DNA of 15,622 nt from CAZXCQ01 sp964639275 (GTDB taxonomy: Bacteria; Desulfobacterota; DSM-4660; Desulfatiglandales; Desulfatiglandaceae), in the NCBI GenBank assembly GCA_964639275.1, contig CAZXCQ010000149.1, positions 1-15,622 on the forward strand. Reading direction: 5' to 3'. Positions 7,063-13,706 of the stretch are shown piece after piece. The notes below the pieces were generated by a model that saw only the letters and a program-made list of their open reading frames with translations, did no database searches and had not been told where the DNA came from. Numbering within the stretch: the stretch's first letter is position 1; every line of letters starts with the position of its first letter. Both the position numbers and the translations under genes were made by a program.

Positions 7063-8280
7063 CTACTTCTTTGGCCAGTCAGGCTTTAGTTTGGGGGGCG
7101 CCGTACGCTTCTCGCCAGGATCTATGACCTCAAATACCCCTTTTTGCCATTGACCCCAATTCCCGGGATGATTTATAAAGATTTGCCTTTCATCGTACCA
7201 GAACGGCCCCAAAGCCGTATCAAACTTCTCTTTGGCCATTATATCGCGGATCTTTTTCTGGTTCAGGGTTCCAGCCTTCTCTATGGCCTGCTTAAAGTGT
7301 TGCATCGCGGAGTACCAGTATAACGCGCCCCAGTAATTACCGATATCTTTTCCCGTGACTTCTTTGTAATGCTCAGCAAATTTTTTGGCTCCAGGAGAAC
7401 TTTTCTCGTTCCAGGCACCACCACCGATAACTCCCTCTGCAGCCGGACCAAAGGCGTCTCTGTAAAATGTGAAGGCCGGGCCTACACTGAATCCAAAGAC
7501 TTTGAAATTAATGCCAAGGGCAATCGCCTGGCCGGTAGCCAGCATCACCTCATCCGGGTAACTAAAACCGATAAATGCATCGGCTTTAAGCGACTTGGCT
7601 TGCTTGAGCAGAGATGACAAATCCTTAACCCCCATCGGGTAGCTCTTTTTCAAAACAACCTCAATCCCCCTTTTGGTCAATGCCGGAACCGCCGCCTCAG
7701 TATTCTCAGCGCCGTGGAGGTCATCATGGCAGATTACTGCCACCCGCTTCACTTTGAGTTCGTCAAGGATGTCAACCAGGGCCGGGACCTGGGTTTCGGC
7801 AAAATTCAAAGTCTGAAAGTAGTAGGGCAGGTCAGCACTAAAATCCTTGAGCTTCATCGCGCCTGCCGCACCGCCGATCAGGATATACCCGTGTTTATTG
7901 GCGACAGGGGCGGCAGCAAAGTGCATCGCGGTGCCCCAGGGGGGTAATAGAAAGTCAACCTTATCCACCATGATCAATTTTTCAAGCAGTCTTGTCATCG
8001 TGCCTATATCAGATTTGTCATCATATATGAGCAGCTCCACGGGCAGTTTTTTGCCATACTCCTTTACGTATATACCACCTTCAGCATTGACATCTTTGAC
8101 CCATAAATCATAGTACGGAGCACTTACAAACGCGTTACTGGGACCAAGTGGACCTGAGAGAGAAACTGCCTGGCCAATAATGATTTTATCTTTGGCGGGT
8201 GATATTGTGGGCCCTGCACCCAATAAGAACACCCCAACTACCGCAAACACGAATAGTGAAAATAATACCCTGTGTTTCAT
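7063..8280 (-). CDS. Periplasmic substrate-binding protein of the HAAT ABC transporter (second paralogue)
   Basis: A 405-residue exported type 1 periplasmic binding protein. The signal peptide is M-K-H-R, core VLFSLFVFAVVGVFLLGA, cleavage near SPA-KDK. The mature domain opens KIIIGQAVSLSGPLGPSNAF and keeps the HAAT pattern through YDDKSDIGTMTRLLEKLI, AVICHDDLHG and the closing GQWQKGVFEVIDPG. The start at 8278-8280 is fixed by AAAGGAGGG. It resembles the neighbouring protein at 5568-6812 along its length, so the pair arose by tandem duplication; the shared leader design supports that. It lies 94 bases after the MoaD-like gene, placing ligand capture in the same unit as the molybdenum hydroxylase. 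The ligand is unknown. Confidence 0.92.
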   Translation of the reverse strand: MKHRVLFSLFVFAVVGVFLLGAGPTISPAKDKIIIGQAVSLSGPLGPSNAFVSAPYYDLWVKDVNAEGGIYVKEYGKKLPVELLIYDDKSDIGTMTRLLEKLIMVDKVDFLLPPWGTAMHFAAAPVANKHGYILIGGAAGAMKLKDFSADLPYYFQTLNFAETQVPALVDILDELKVKRVAVICHDDLHGAENTEAAVPALTKRGIEVVLKKSYPMGVKDLSSLLKQAKSLKADAFIGFSYPDEVMLATGQAIALGINFKVFGFSVGPAFTFYRDAFGPAAEGVIGGGAWNEKSSPGAKKFAEHYKEVTGKDIGNYWGALYWYSAMQHFKQAIEKAGTLNQKKIRDIMAKEKFDTALGPFWYDERQIFINHPGNWGQWQKGVFEVIDPGEKRTAPPKLKPDWPKK

Positions 8281-8374
8281 TTTATCCCTCCTTTCTAAAC
8301 CTCCAGATCCCTTCTTTCTCTGTTTCTTTGTTTTTCACCTCCTAATGCGAGTACCTGCATTTTCTGAAAGTCTA

Positions 8375-8665
8375 CTATCCTCCTGCCAGTACAGGACAAA
8401 ATGTAATCTCGTCGCCATCTCTTAATTCACTGTCAAGCCGTTTTACAAGATTTGTGTAAGGGTGGCCGTTTAACAGAATAAGGTTGGCCCTTTTTATCTC
8501 GCGGGTAAGAGGATCGAACAGGGTACTCTCAAACCCCTCGCCATGTTTATTGCATAACAGCGTTAATGCATCCCGCAAGGTTGCCTCTTGGGTCTGCAAT
8601 TCCAGCAAGGCCGCATCGCCTATGAGGCTCCTAAATTTGAGATATCCGGTTACCTTGATCTTCAC
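8375..8665 (-). CDS. MoaD/ThiS-family sulfur carrier protein (second copy)
   Basis: A 96-residue ubiquitin-like protein ending CPVLAGG; the terminal Gly-Gly is the site of adenylation and thiocarboxylate formation. Family traits include the ATLRDALTLLC helix region, LLNGHPY near residues 64-70 and LRDGDEI near 81-87. It starts with GTG at 8663-8665; GAGG lies 11 bases upstream, a rather weak site. It begins 37 bases after the molybdenum hydroxylase and was probably translated with it, suggesting a dedicated role in making or sulfurating that enzyme's cofactor. It has the same length as the MoaD-like protein at 252-542 but is only distantly similar, so it is not a recent duplicate. Confidence 0.82.
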   Translation of the reverse strand: MKIKVTGYLKFRSLIGDAALLELQTQEATLRDALTLLCNKHGEGFESTLFDPLTREIKRANLILLNGHPYTNLVKRLDSELRDGDEITFCPVLAGG

Positions 8666-8702
8666 AATTTGGGTTGCCTCAAATTTGCCTTACAACTCTC
8701 CC

Positions 8703-11147
8703 CTATGCCTTACCCAGGGCCTTCAGGACTACGGCGGGGGTGATGGGAAAATCGTCGATCCAGAGACCGGTCGCGTTATGCACGGCAGGTCCGAGCAAGG
8801 CAGGGACGACGGTAGCGATGTCTTCACCAATACCGACGACCCCATAGGGTCCGTAGCCCATACCCGTCTCAACAAGCAGTGTTTCGATCGGCCCCACGTC
8901 ATTTATCGTGGCGATTTTGTAATCCAGGAGATTGCCGCTGAGCATGACCCCGGTCACCGGATCATGGACGATTTCTTCAAAAAGTCCCCTCCCGACGCCC
9001 ATGTACGTACCGCCATATTGTTGTCCTTCACACCCTTCCCAGCTGATCACCTTTCCAACATCATTGACATTGATCACCCTGGTGACAAAGACCTCGCCGG
9101 TTTCTGTGTCCACTTCCACCTCCATAAAGTGGGCCTGCCTGCAGAGGCGGGGACGATAGCTTGAATACGCCCCCTGCTGGACCTGCCAGCTGTGAGAAAA
9201 AAGCGGTGCTGAAAAATTGCTTCGCTCTGCCCCCTTTCCCATCTCAGGGGTGTGGCACATCGGTCCCTCGGCCCCGGAGGGCTGAACAAGTTCTGCCAGT
9301 GACATCCTCCTGGAGGGGTCAGCCTTGACAAAGACGACGCTGTCCTTGATGTCCAGATCCTCCGGTCTGTATCCTGGAAAGGCAGGGGGGAAACTACCCC
9401 TCTGGGTCTGCCCACTTGGACGGGTCGCCGCCACCAGGATTTTTTGTCTCAAAAGCCTTGCCGCATTTCGAATGGCGAATCCGTTGACAGACATGTTGGT
9501 GGAGGAATCAGGTGTCATGGTGAAAAACCCTGGATCAAACTGCGGTCTATAGAAGACATCTTCCAGACGCATACCCAGTTCATCAGCCGCGATCTGGCAG
9601 TAGGCCGTCTCGGCGTTGACACCATTATCGCACCGCATCCCAAGAATGGTCGCCGTGCCATCATTCCGTTCGATCCGTATGGCGATTTCACTCGAACCCG
9701 CTGAGTCCTCCCATTCATGCGTCCAGGTAAAACCCAGACCGTGCATCCTTCCATTCTGGAGTCTCAGGGCTCCGGGGGAATGCCATTTCTTGTCCCATTC
9801 TATGGTAGGTTTACCCTTCTCGATACATTCTCTCAGGCTATCTCTCACCTGAAAACCCATGTCAGCCTTCTGTTTGTTAAGCCAGTCCATATCATGGCCG
9901 TCTGCACCGTCGTTCTTCAGGGCAACATCGATCGGGTCAAGACCCAGGGCATCGGCCACATGGTCGAATACCAGGGTAAGGCTGTGGGTGTTGGGGTTTT
10001 GTTCACACCGCGTCGGGACACCGATTCCCCTGTTGACCTGAATGGCCTCTATCTTCCCGTAGACATTGGGTATCCGAGTATTTTCAATAAAGTGCCTCGC
10101 CACGCCAAAGACCGGGAAGAGGAGGTTTGACAGCACGGCCCGCACCTTTACGGCCGTGATTGTCCCGTCTTTCTTTACCCCCACCTTGTACTCGTAGACA
10201 CCCTCATCCATCTCACCCCCATAGAAGTCTTCCCTGCGGGTGAATACCCATTTCACAGGCCGGCTGGTTCTCTTTGCGACAAGCCCCGCACAGTAATGCC
10301 CCCCCATGTTCCAGGGGACCTGGCTCCATCCGCCAAAGCTGGCCCCCTGGTAGAGACAATGGATGGTGATCCTGTTCATGGGGATTCCGCCAAACCAGGA
10401 CGATATGACGCGTTTGCATATCAGGGGGCGCTGCTGTTTGACCCAGACCTCGGGATATTCACCGTTCCACTTAAACACGCCGCAAGGCCTCTCCGGACCC
10501 ACCCAGGTATGAAGGCGCCTCCTTGAAGCAAATTCAAGGATAAGGTCTGATTCGGCAAAACCCTTCTCCACATCGCCGAGTTGCTCAACATCCAGAAACC
10601 CCTGGTTGTAATAATTGCCACCAGGATACTCCTCGGGGTTTGCCAGAGGGGCTTCAGGCCTTGAGGCCTCTTCAACATCCAGTACGAATGGCCTTTGCTC
10701 CCATTCAACGTCAATGAGGCCAAGGGCCTCCTCGGCGATGGCCTCGGTATCGGCCGCAACAGCGGCGCCAACTTCCTCGCCCTCAAAGTGGGCCACCCTT
10801 GGCAGGACCGGAGCAGACGAAGGGGCATGACCGCCCAGGTCTGCTTCAGGGGGTAGTTCCGGGTCATCATATCTCAATATGGCGCGAACCCCCGGCAAGG
10901 CGCTGGCCCTGCCTGTATCCATGTCCTTGATCTCTGCGTGGGGGTAAGGGGACGTCAGAAAACGCATGTGGAGCATCCCGGGCAACTGGACGTCCATGGT
11001 ATAGAGGGCCTTGCCGGTCGTCTTTTCATATCCATCCAAGCGGCGGACCCCTCGTTTTCCAATGTGATCGTATTCCTTGAGGGGATACTTATCGGCCCTC
11101 AGATTGTCCATCAATTCCTGGATCTTTTGTTTTTCTTTATTCGCCAC
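8703..11147 (-). CDS. Xanthine dehydrogenase/aldehyde oxidase-type molybdopterin-binding subunit
   Basis: An 814-residue large subunit of the molybdenum hydroxylase family, which inserts water-derived oxygen at C-H bonds of heterocycles, aldehydes or aromatic acyl-CoAs. The N-terminal a/b hammerhead domain spans about residues 30-160 (RRLDGYEKTTGKALYT…LPGMLHMRFLTSPYPHAEI). The cofactor domains follow. The loop usually written GGGFGGK reads GASFGGW (268-274), and the usual R-G-F-G loop reads VPTRCEQNPN (377-386). The catalytic base is kept: GIGE with Glu at 775, then the normal ending ATGLWIDDFPITPAVVLKAL. It starts at GTG 11145-11147, four bases after an upstream stop, with AGGG before it. 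No [2Fe-2S] or FAD subunit gene is nearby, so partner electron carriers must be encoded elsewhere or be unusual. Neighbours are a MoaD-like protein and a HAAT importer. The exact substrate cannot be told. Confidence 0.9.
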   Translation of the reverse strand: MANKEKQKIQELMDNLRADKYPLKEYDHIGKRGVRRLDGYEKTTGKALYTMDVQLPGMLHMRFLTSPYPHAEIKDMDTGRASALPGVRAILRYDDPELPPEADLGGHAPSSAPVLPRVAHFEGEEVGAAVAADTEAIAEEALGLIDVEWEQRPFVLDVEEASRPEAPLANPEEYPGGNYYNQGFLDVEQLGDVEKGFAESDLILEFASRRRLHTWVGPERPCGVFKWNGEYPEVWVKQQRPLICKRVISSWFGGIPMNRITIHCLYQGASFGGWSQVPWNMGGHYCAGLVAKRTSRPVKWVFTRREDFYGGEMDEGVYEYKVGVKKDGTITAVKVRAVLSNLLFPVFGVARHFIENTRIPNVYGKIEAIQVNRGIGVPTRCEQNPNTHSLTLVFDHVADALGLDPIDVALKNDGADGHDMDWLNKQKADMGFQVRDSLRECIEKGKPTIEWDKKWHSPGALRLQNGRMHGLGFTWTHEWEDSAGSSEIAIRIERNDGTATILGMRCDNGVNAETAYCQIAADELGMRLEDVFYRPQFDPGFFTMTPDSSTNMSVNGFAIRNAARLLRQKILVAATRPSGQTQRGSFPPAFPGYRPEDLDIKDSVVFVKADPSRRMSLAELVQPSGAEGPMCHTPEMGKGAERSNFSAPLFSHSWQVQQGAYSSYRPRLCRQAHFMEVEVDTETGEVFVTRVINVNDVGKVISWEGCEGQQYGGTYMGVGRGLFEEIVHDPVTGVMLSGNLLDYKIATINDVGPIETLLVETGMGYGPYGVVGIGEDIATVVPALLGPAVHNATGLWIDDFPITPAVVLKALGKA

Positions 11148-11151
11148 GGCC

Positions 11152-11310
11152 CTATCTTTCCCTCTTCAGCCTGGCCATGCCCAGGGCATTTGCGCCAATG
11201 ATGGCCCCCAGAACCAGGTCGGGGTTTATTTCAAAAAAGGAATTGTGGGTTGTCAGTCCTTCAATGCAGGCAACCTCTGCCAAAACCCCCAAGGGCATGC
11301 ACACCTTCAT
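11152..11310 (-). pseudogene. Unidentified C-terminal gene fragment abutting the molybdenum hydroxylase
   Basis: This frame reads M-K-V-C-M-P-L-G, then VACIEGLTTHNSFFEINP and DLVLGAIIGANALGMARLKRER, ending four bases before the hydroxylase start. That spacing is typical of a genuine coupled gene end. Its 5' part overlaps, in another frame, the end of the damaged glycerol dehydrogenase, and no ribosome site precedes its ATG. I infer that an upstream deletion joined the dehydrogenase to the tail of a different gene. I do not recognise the family; the LVLGAIIGANALG ending is faintly like the closing helix of ASKHA-type activases, which is not enough to assign it. Confidence 0.35.
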
Positions 11311-12031
11311 GAATTCCGTGGGCGGCGGCCAGCCCCGAGCTTTCAAACCCCAGCCCGCTCAACAGGATATTGGCTTCGATGACCTTTTCAACCGCCGGGG
11401 TCACGGCATTTTGGTCAACAGCCAGTTTTGCGCTGACCCCGTATTCCATGAGCGTATCATAGCAGAGCCTTGCGATGTTGAGGGCCGCAGCGGTTGTTAC
11501 ACCACCGGGGAGATTTTTTGCGCTTGACTTGGTGCAGGTAAAGGCCTCAAACCAGATTGCCAGGGCATCTCCCATGCCCGCAACAAAATACCGGGTTGGT
11601 GCCTCGGCGACAACCTTTGAGTCCACCAGAACCACATCCGGGCTCCTATTGAGTATCAAGAACCGGTCAAGCATGTGTTTTTCTTTGGGGATTATGACAA
11701 GCGCTGAACCCAATTCATGGGATACGGCCTTTGCCGTATCGATTGCCCTGCCACCACCGACCCCTGCAACCACATCTGCTGCAAACTTGCGCGCCTTTTC
11801 TGAAAGCTGGGCGGCGCTCGGTCGGGTGCATTCCCCCGAGAATGCCTCAAATTGATATTCCATCGAATTCTCACTCAGGCCTGCCGAAACTTGACCCTTT
11901 ACTATAGACAAGGCCGTAGGGCCGCCAATGAGGAAGACCTTTGACCCTAAGTGAGCGATATATTTGCCTGTATCTTTCAGGACCCGGGGACCCTGGATAT
12001 ATCGGTTTGGGGCAATCATGATCTTGACCAT
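11261..12031 (-). pseudogene. Glycerol dehydrogenase-like iron/zinc alcohol dehydrogenase, internally deleted and truncated
   Basis: The 256 codons match the GldA branch of the iron-containing alcohol dehydrogenases (normally about 360 residues). The Rossmann part has GVGGGRAIDTAKAV (90-103), followed by LVIIP and PDVVLVDS. GMGDALA carries the first metal ligand, Asp155, and AAAHGIHEG the second, His238. Two defects are visible. After LVIIP (112-115) about 20 residues are missing in frame, the ones that normally hold the ASTDAP substrate and nucleotide loop. After HGIHEG the match ends in 15 unrelated residues, losing the third metal ligand and the last third of the protein. It starts at ATG 12029-12031 behind GGAGGG, so it is still set up for translation. 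It was probably once the first gene of the operon; catalytic activity is very unlikely. Confidence 0.75.
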
Positions 12032-12123
12032 GAGTCATTTCCCTCCCTGGCTGTGTGGTTACTCCCCTTTTTGTTTCAGTGAGGAGTCTTTCAGGCGACG
12101 GCTGGTTGGGGGTTTGCTGCTGT

Positions 12124-12213
12124 AAACGTTAGAAGAGATTCAGATTTTTGTCAATGTGTTAATTATCTATGTTTTTAGTTTTATTCCGGCCTTTGTCATT
12201 TGCCCCCAAGTTC
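12124..12213 (-). promoter_or_regulatory. Repeat module B, right copy, with promoter upstream of the gldA-hydroxylase operon
   Basis: It matches 1254-1340 along its length in the same orientation. On the minus strand it holds TTGACA (12149-12154), exactly 17 bases, then TAACGT (12126-12131), about 95 bases before the gldA-like start. This would be the main promoter for the 10-kb minus-strand operon. The 5' edge on the minus strand coincides with the point where the alcohol dehydrogenase loses homology (after L-G-A-N). Confidence 0.5.
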
Positions 12214-12788
12214 CTGGCGAGTTCCAGACGTGCCTCATCGCTGCTCAATCCCACCATCACCACGTGGGCCGGTCCCGATGCCAGTGCGGCCTGCAAGATA
12301 AACAGGCCGAACGACCCGGGGCCCAAGATCACAATAAAACTGCCGGGCTTGATGTCGTTTGTCCTGAACGCCCGAACGGCAGTGCTGAGAGGCTCTAAGA
12401 CCGCGGCCTCTTCCGGGGGGATCGCGTCGGGCACCTCAAAGAGGATGTCTTCGGAGACAGCAACATATTCGGCAAAACAACCCGCCGTATCAATCCCCAC
12501 ATGATCCCAGGCATGACATCTGTTGTATATGCCTGTCTTGCAGGCGTAACACCTTCCGCACCCTTTGATGCCACTGGTGGTGACCCGATTCCCAATATTG
12601 ACCCGCCGGGTACGAGAGCCGACCTCAACCACCTCTCCGCAAAACTCGTGCCCCGGGATTATGGGCAACTTGACTTCACCATGTCTTCCCATAAAGCTGT
12701 TGTTTCTGATCGCCACATCCGTCCCGCAAAGCCCGGCTGCATCGACCCTTATCACCGCCTCATCAGGTCTCGGGCTCGGAACCCCCAT
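12159..12788 (-). pseudogene. Zinc-dependent medium-chain alcohol dehydrogenase, truncated at both ends
   Basis: The 209 codons match the middle of a zinc medium-chain dehydrogenase (about 345 residues; threonine, sorbitol or butanediol dehydrogenase-like). Catalytic zinc ligands are present: Cys21 in GLCGTD and His47-Glu48 in PGHEFCGE. The structural zinc cysteines are 77, 80, 83 and 91 (GCGRCYACKTGIYNRC). Then come LEPLSTAVRA and the nucleotide-binding GPGSFG (156-161). The normal first strand (about 25 residues) is missing; a TGA lies four codons before the ATG and no ribosome site precedes it. After RNLGAN the frame runs through module-B sequence for 12 residues and stops, so most of the Rossmann fold and the second half of the catalytic domain are gone. 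The remaining part has no internal stop. It is very likely a non-functional remnant. Confidence 0.78.
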
Positions 12789-12799
12789 TGCCCTGTCTC

Positions 12800-12865
12800 A
12801 GTTCCAATTTTGATGAAAGCTAAATTGATACGTTTTCTTCAAAATCTAGCGGGGGTCGGTGACGT
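12800..12865. repeat. Repeat module A, right copy
   Basis: It matches 1200-1262 in the same orientation: ATTTTGATGAAAGCTAAATTGA, then TACGTTTT and a looser TCTA-GGGGG-CGGT tail, with a 2-base length difference in the middle. It stands immediately upstream (minus strand) of the 5'-truncated alcohol dehydrogenase, as the left copy stands upstream of the 5'-truncated URO-D gene. Confidence 0.6.
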
Positions 12866-12890
12866 GCCTGGCAAGAGACGGCTTTTTTTA

Positions 12891-12919
12891 TTGACCTTCA
12901 GCAAAATTTACAGTATAAG
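12891..12919 (+). promoter_or_regulatory. Sigma-70-type promoter of lexA
   Basis: TTGACC (12891-12896), exactly 17 bases, then TATAAG (12914-12919): a near-consensus promoter 53 bases before the lexA start. Confidence 0.6.
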
Positions 12920-12929
12920 TTCGGGCGAA
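12920..12929. promoter_or_regulatory. Candidate LexA operator (SOS box)
   Basis: The palindrome TTCGGGCGAA lies directly downstream of the lexA -10 box, where an autorepressor would block initiation. It does not match the E. coli or Gram-positive SOS box. LexA boxes differ widely among deltaproteobacteria, so this is a position-based guess. Confidence 0.25.
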
Positions 12930-12971
12930 GGCATCAGGCATAAACGTCAGATATTAAATCAGGAGGGAGGC

Positions 12972-13577
12972 ATGAAATTAACTGACAAACAAAAGGGGGT
13001 TCTGGCCTATATCTCCCGCTACATGGAGGAGTGGGGGAGATCCCCCAGTTTTGAGGAGATCTGCTCCCATTTCGGGTTTAACTCCTACAACACCGTAACC
13101 ACATACCTCAAGGCCCTTGAGCAAAAAGGCTATATCCGGCGGCCCCGGAAAAAGAACCGCAAACGTGCCATCGAGGTAATCAGCCCCATAGAGACCAGGC
13201 GATTCGAGTTCCCCCTCCTGGGAAGGGTGGCGGCCGGGGAACCGATTGAGGCGATAGAAGATGCGAGCGCCATCGAGGTCCCGCCCTCCATGATCGGGTC
13301 GGGGGATTACTTTGTGCTACAGGTCAAAGGCGATTCCATGCAGGAAGACGGGATCTTGGACGGCGATTTTGTGGTGGTGAGAAAACAGCCCACGGCCGAA
13401 AATGGCGAGACCGTGGTTGCACTGATCAACAACGAGGCAACCGTCAAAAGGTATTATAAAGGAAAGGGTTATGTGAAGCTCCAGCCCGCTCATACGGGGA
13501 TGGCGCCCATCCACGTCCAAAAAGGAGACCTCCAGATCCAGGGAAAGGTCGTGGGGGTCATGAGGTATTTAAGTTAG
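12972..13577 (+). CDS. lexA: LexA repressor
   Basis: A 201-residue SOS repressor: DNA damage activates RecA, which triggers LexA self-cleavage and derepresses repair genes. The N-terminal winged helix is MKLTDKQKGVLAYISRYMEE with the recognition helix region SYNTVTTYLKALEQKGYI (residues 38-55). The C-terminal S24 peptidase domain shows the cleavage bond Ala88-Gly89 (GRVAAGEPIEA), nucleophile Ser122 in GDSM and general base Lys159 in EATVKRY. The ATG at 12972 follows AGGAGGGAGG and gives the usual family length; a much longer in-frame reading from 12501 crosses the divergent dehydrogenase fragment and is rejected. It heads a three-gene mutagenesis cassette with the ImuB-like protein and DnaE2, which it presumably represses. 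A clear promoter lies upstream. Its TAG stop is the first piece of the heptamer repeat that follows. Confidence 0.96.
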   Translation: MKLTDKQKGVLAYISRYMEEWGRSPSFEEICSHFGFNSYNTVTTYLKALEQKGYIRRPRKKNRKRAIEVISPIETRRFEFPLLGRVAAGEPIEAIEDASAIEVPPSMIGSGDYFVLQVKGDSMQEDGILDGDFVVVRKQPTAENGETVVALINNEATVKRYYKGKGYVKLQPAHTGMAPIHVQKGDLQIQGKVVGVMRYLS

Positions 13578-13703
13578 GTGCAAGGCGCAAGGCATTAGGC
13601 GCAAGGTTAAAGATGTCCGTAAACCCTAAAACACCTAAAGCCTAACACCTAACGCCTAACGCCTAACACCTAAAGCCTAACGCCTAACACCCAACGCCCA
13701 AAA
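13573..13703. repeat. Inverted pair of 7-bp repeat arrays between lexA and the imuB-like gene
   Basis: The left arm (13573-13612) is a run of heptamers such as GTGCAAG, GCGCAAG, GCATTAG, GCGCAAG and GTTAAAG. The right arm (13634-13703) is ten heptamers, mostly CCTAACG, CCTAACA or CCTAAAG. The arms are roughly reverse-complementary (TTAGGC against GCCTAA), so the transcript could fold into one of many registered hairpins. The array runs to within three bases of the next start codon and leaves it without a Shine-Dalgarno sequence. It could act as an attenuator or terminator, or simply be a slippage-prone repeat. No coding frame is supported. Confidence 0.8.
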
Positions 13704-13706
13704 CCT

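Noticed and set aside
12501..12971. N-terminal extension of LexA by 157 codons
   Set aside because: The extra codons are antisense to the alcohol dehydrogenase fragment; LexA has a strong ribosome site and canonical start at 12972.
13625..13703. Heptamer array as a CRISPR
   Set aside because: The units are 7 bp and contiguous, with no spacers and no cas genes nearby.
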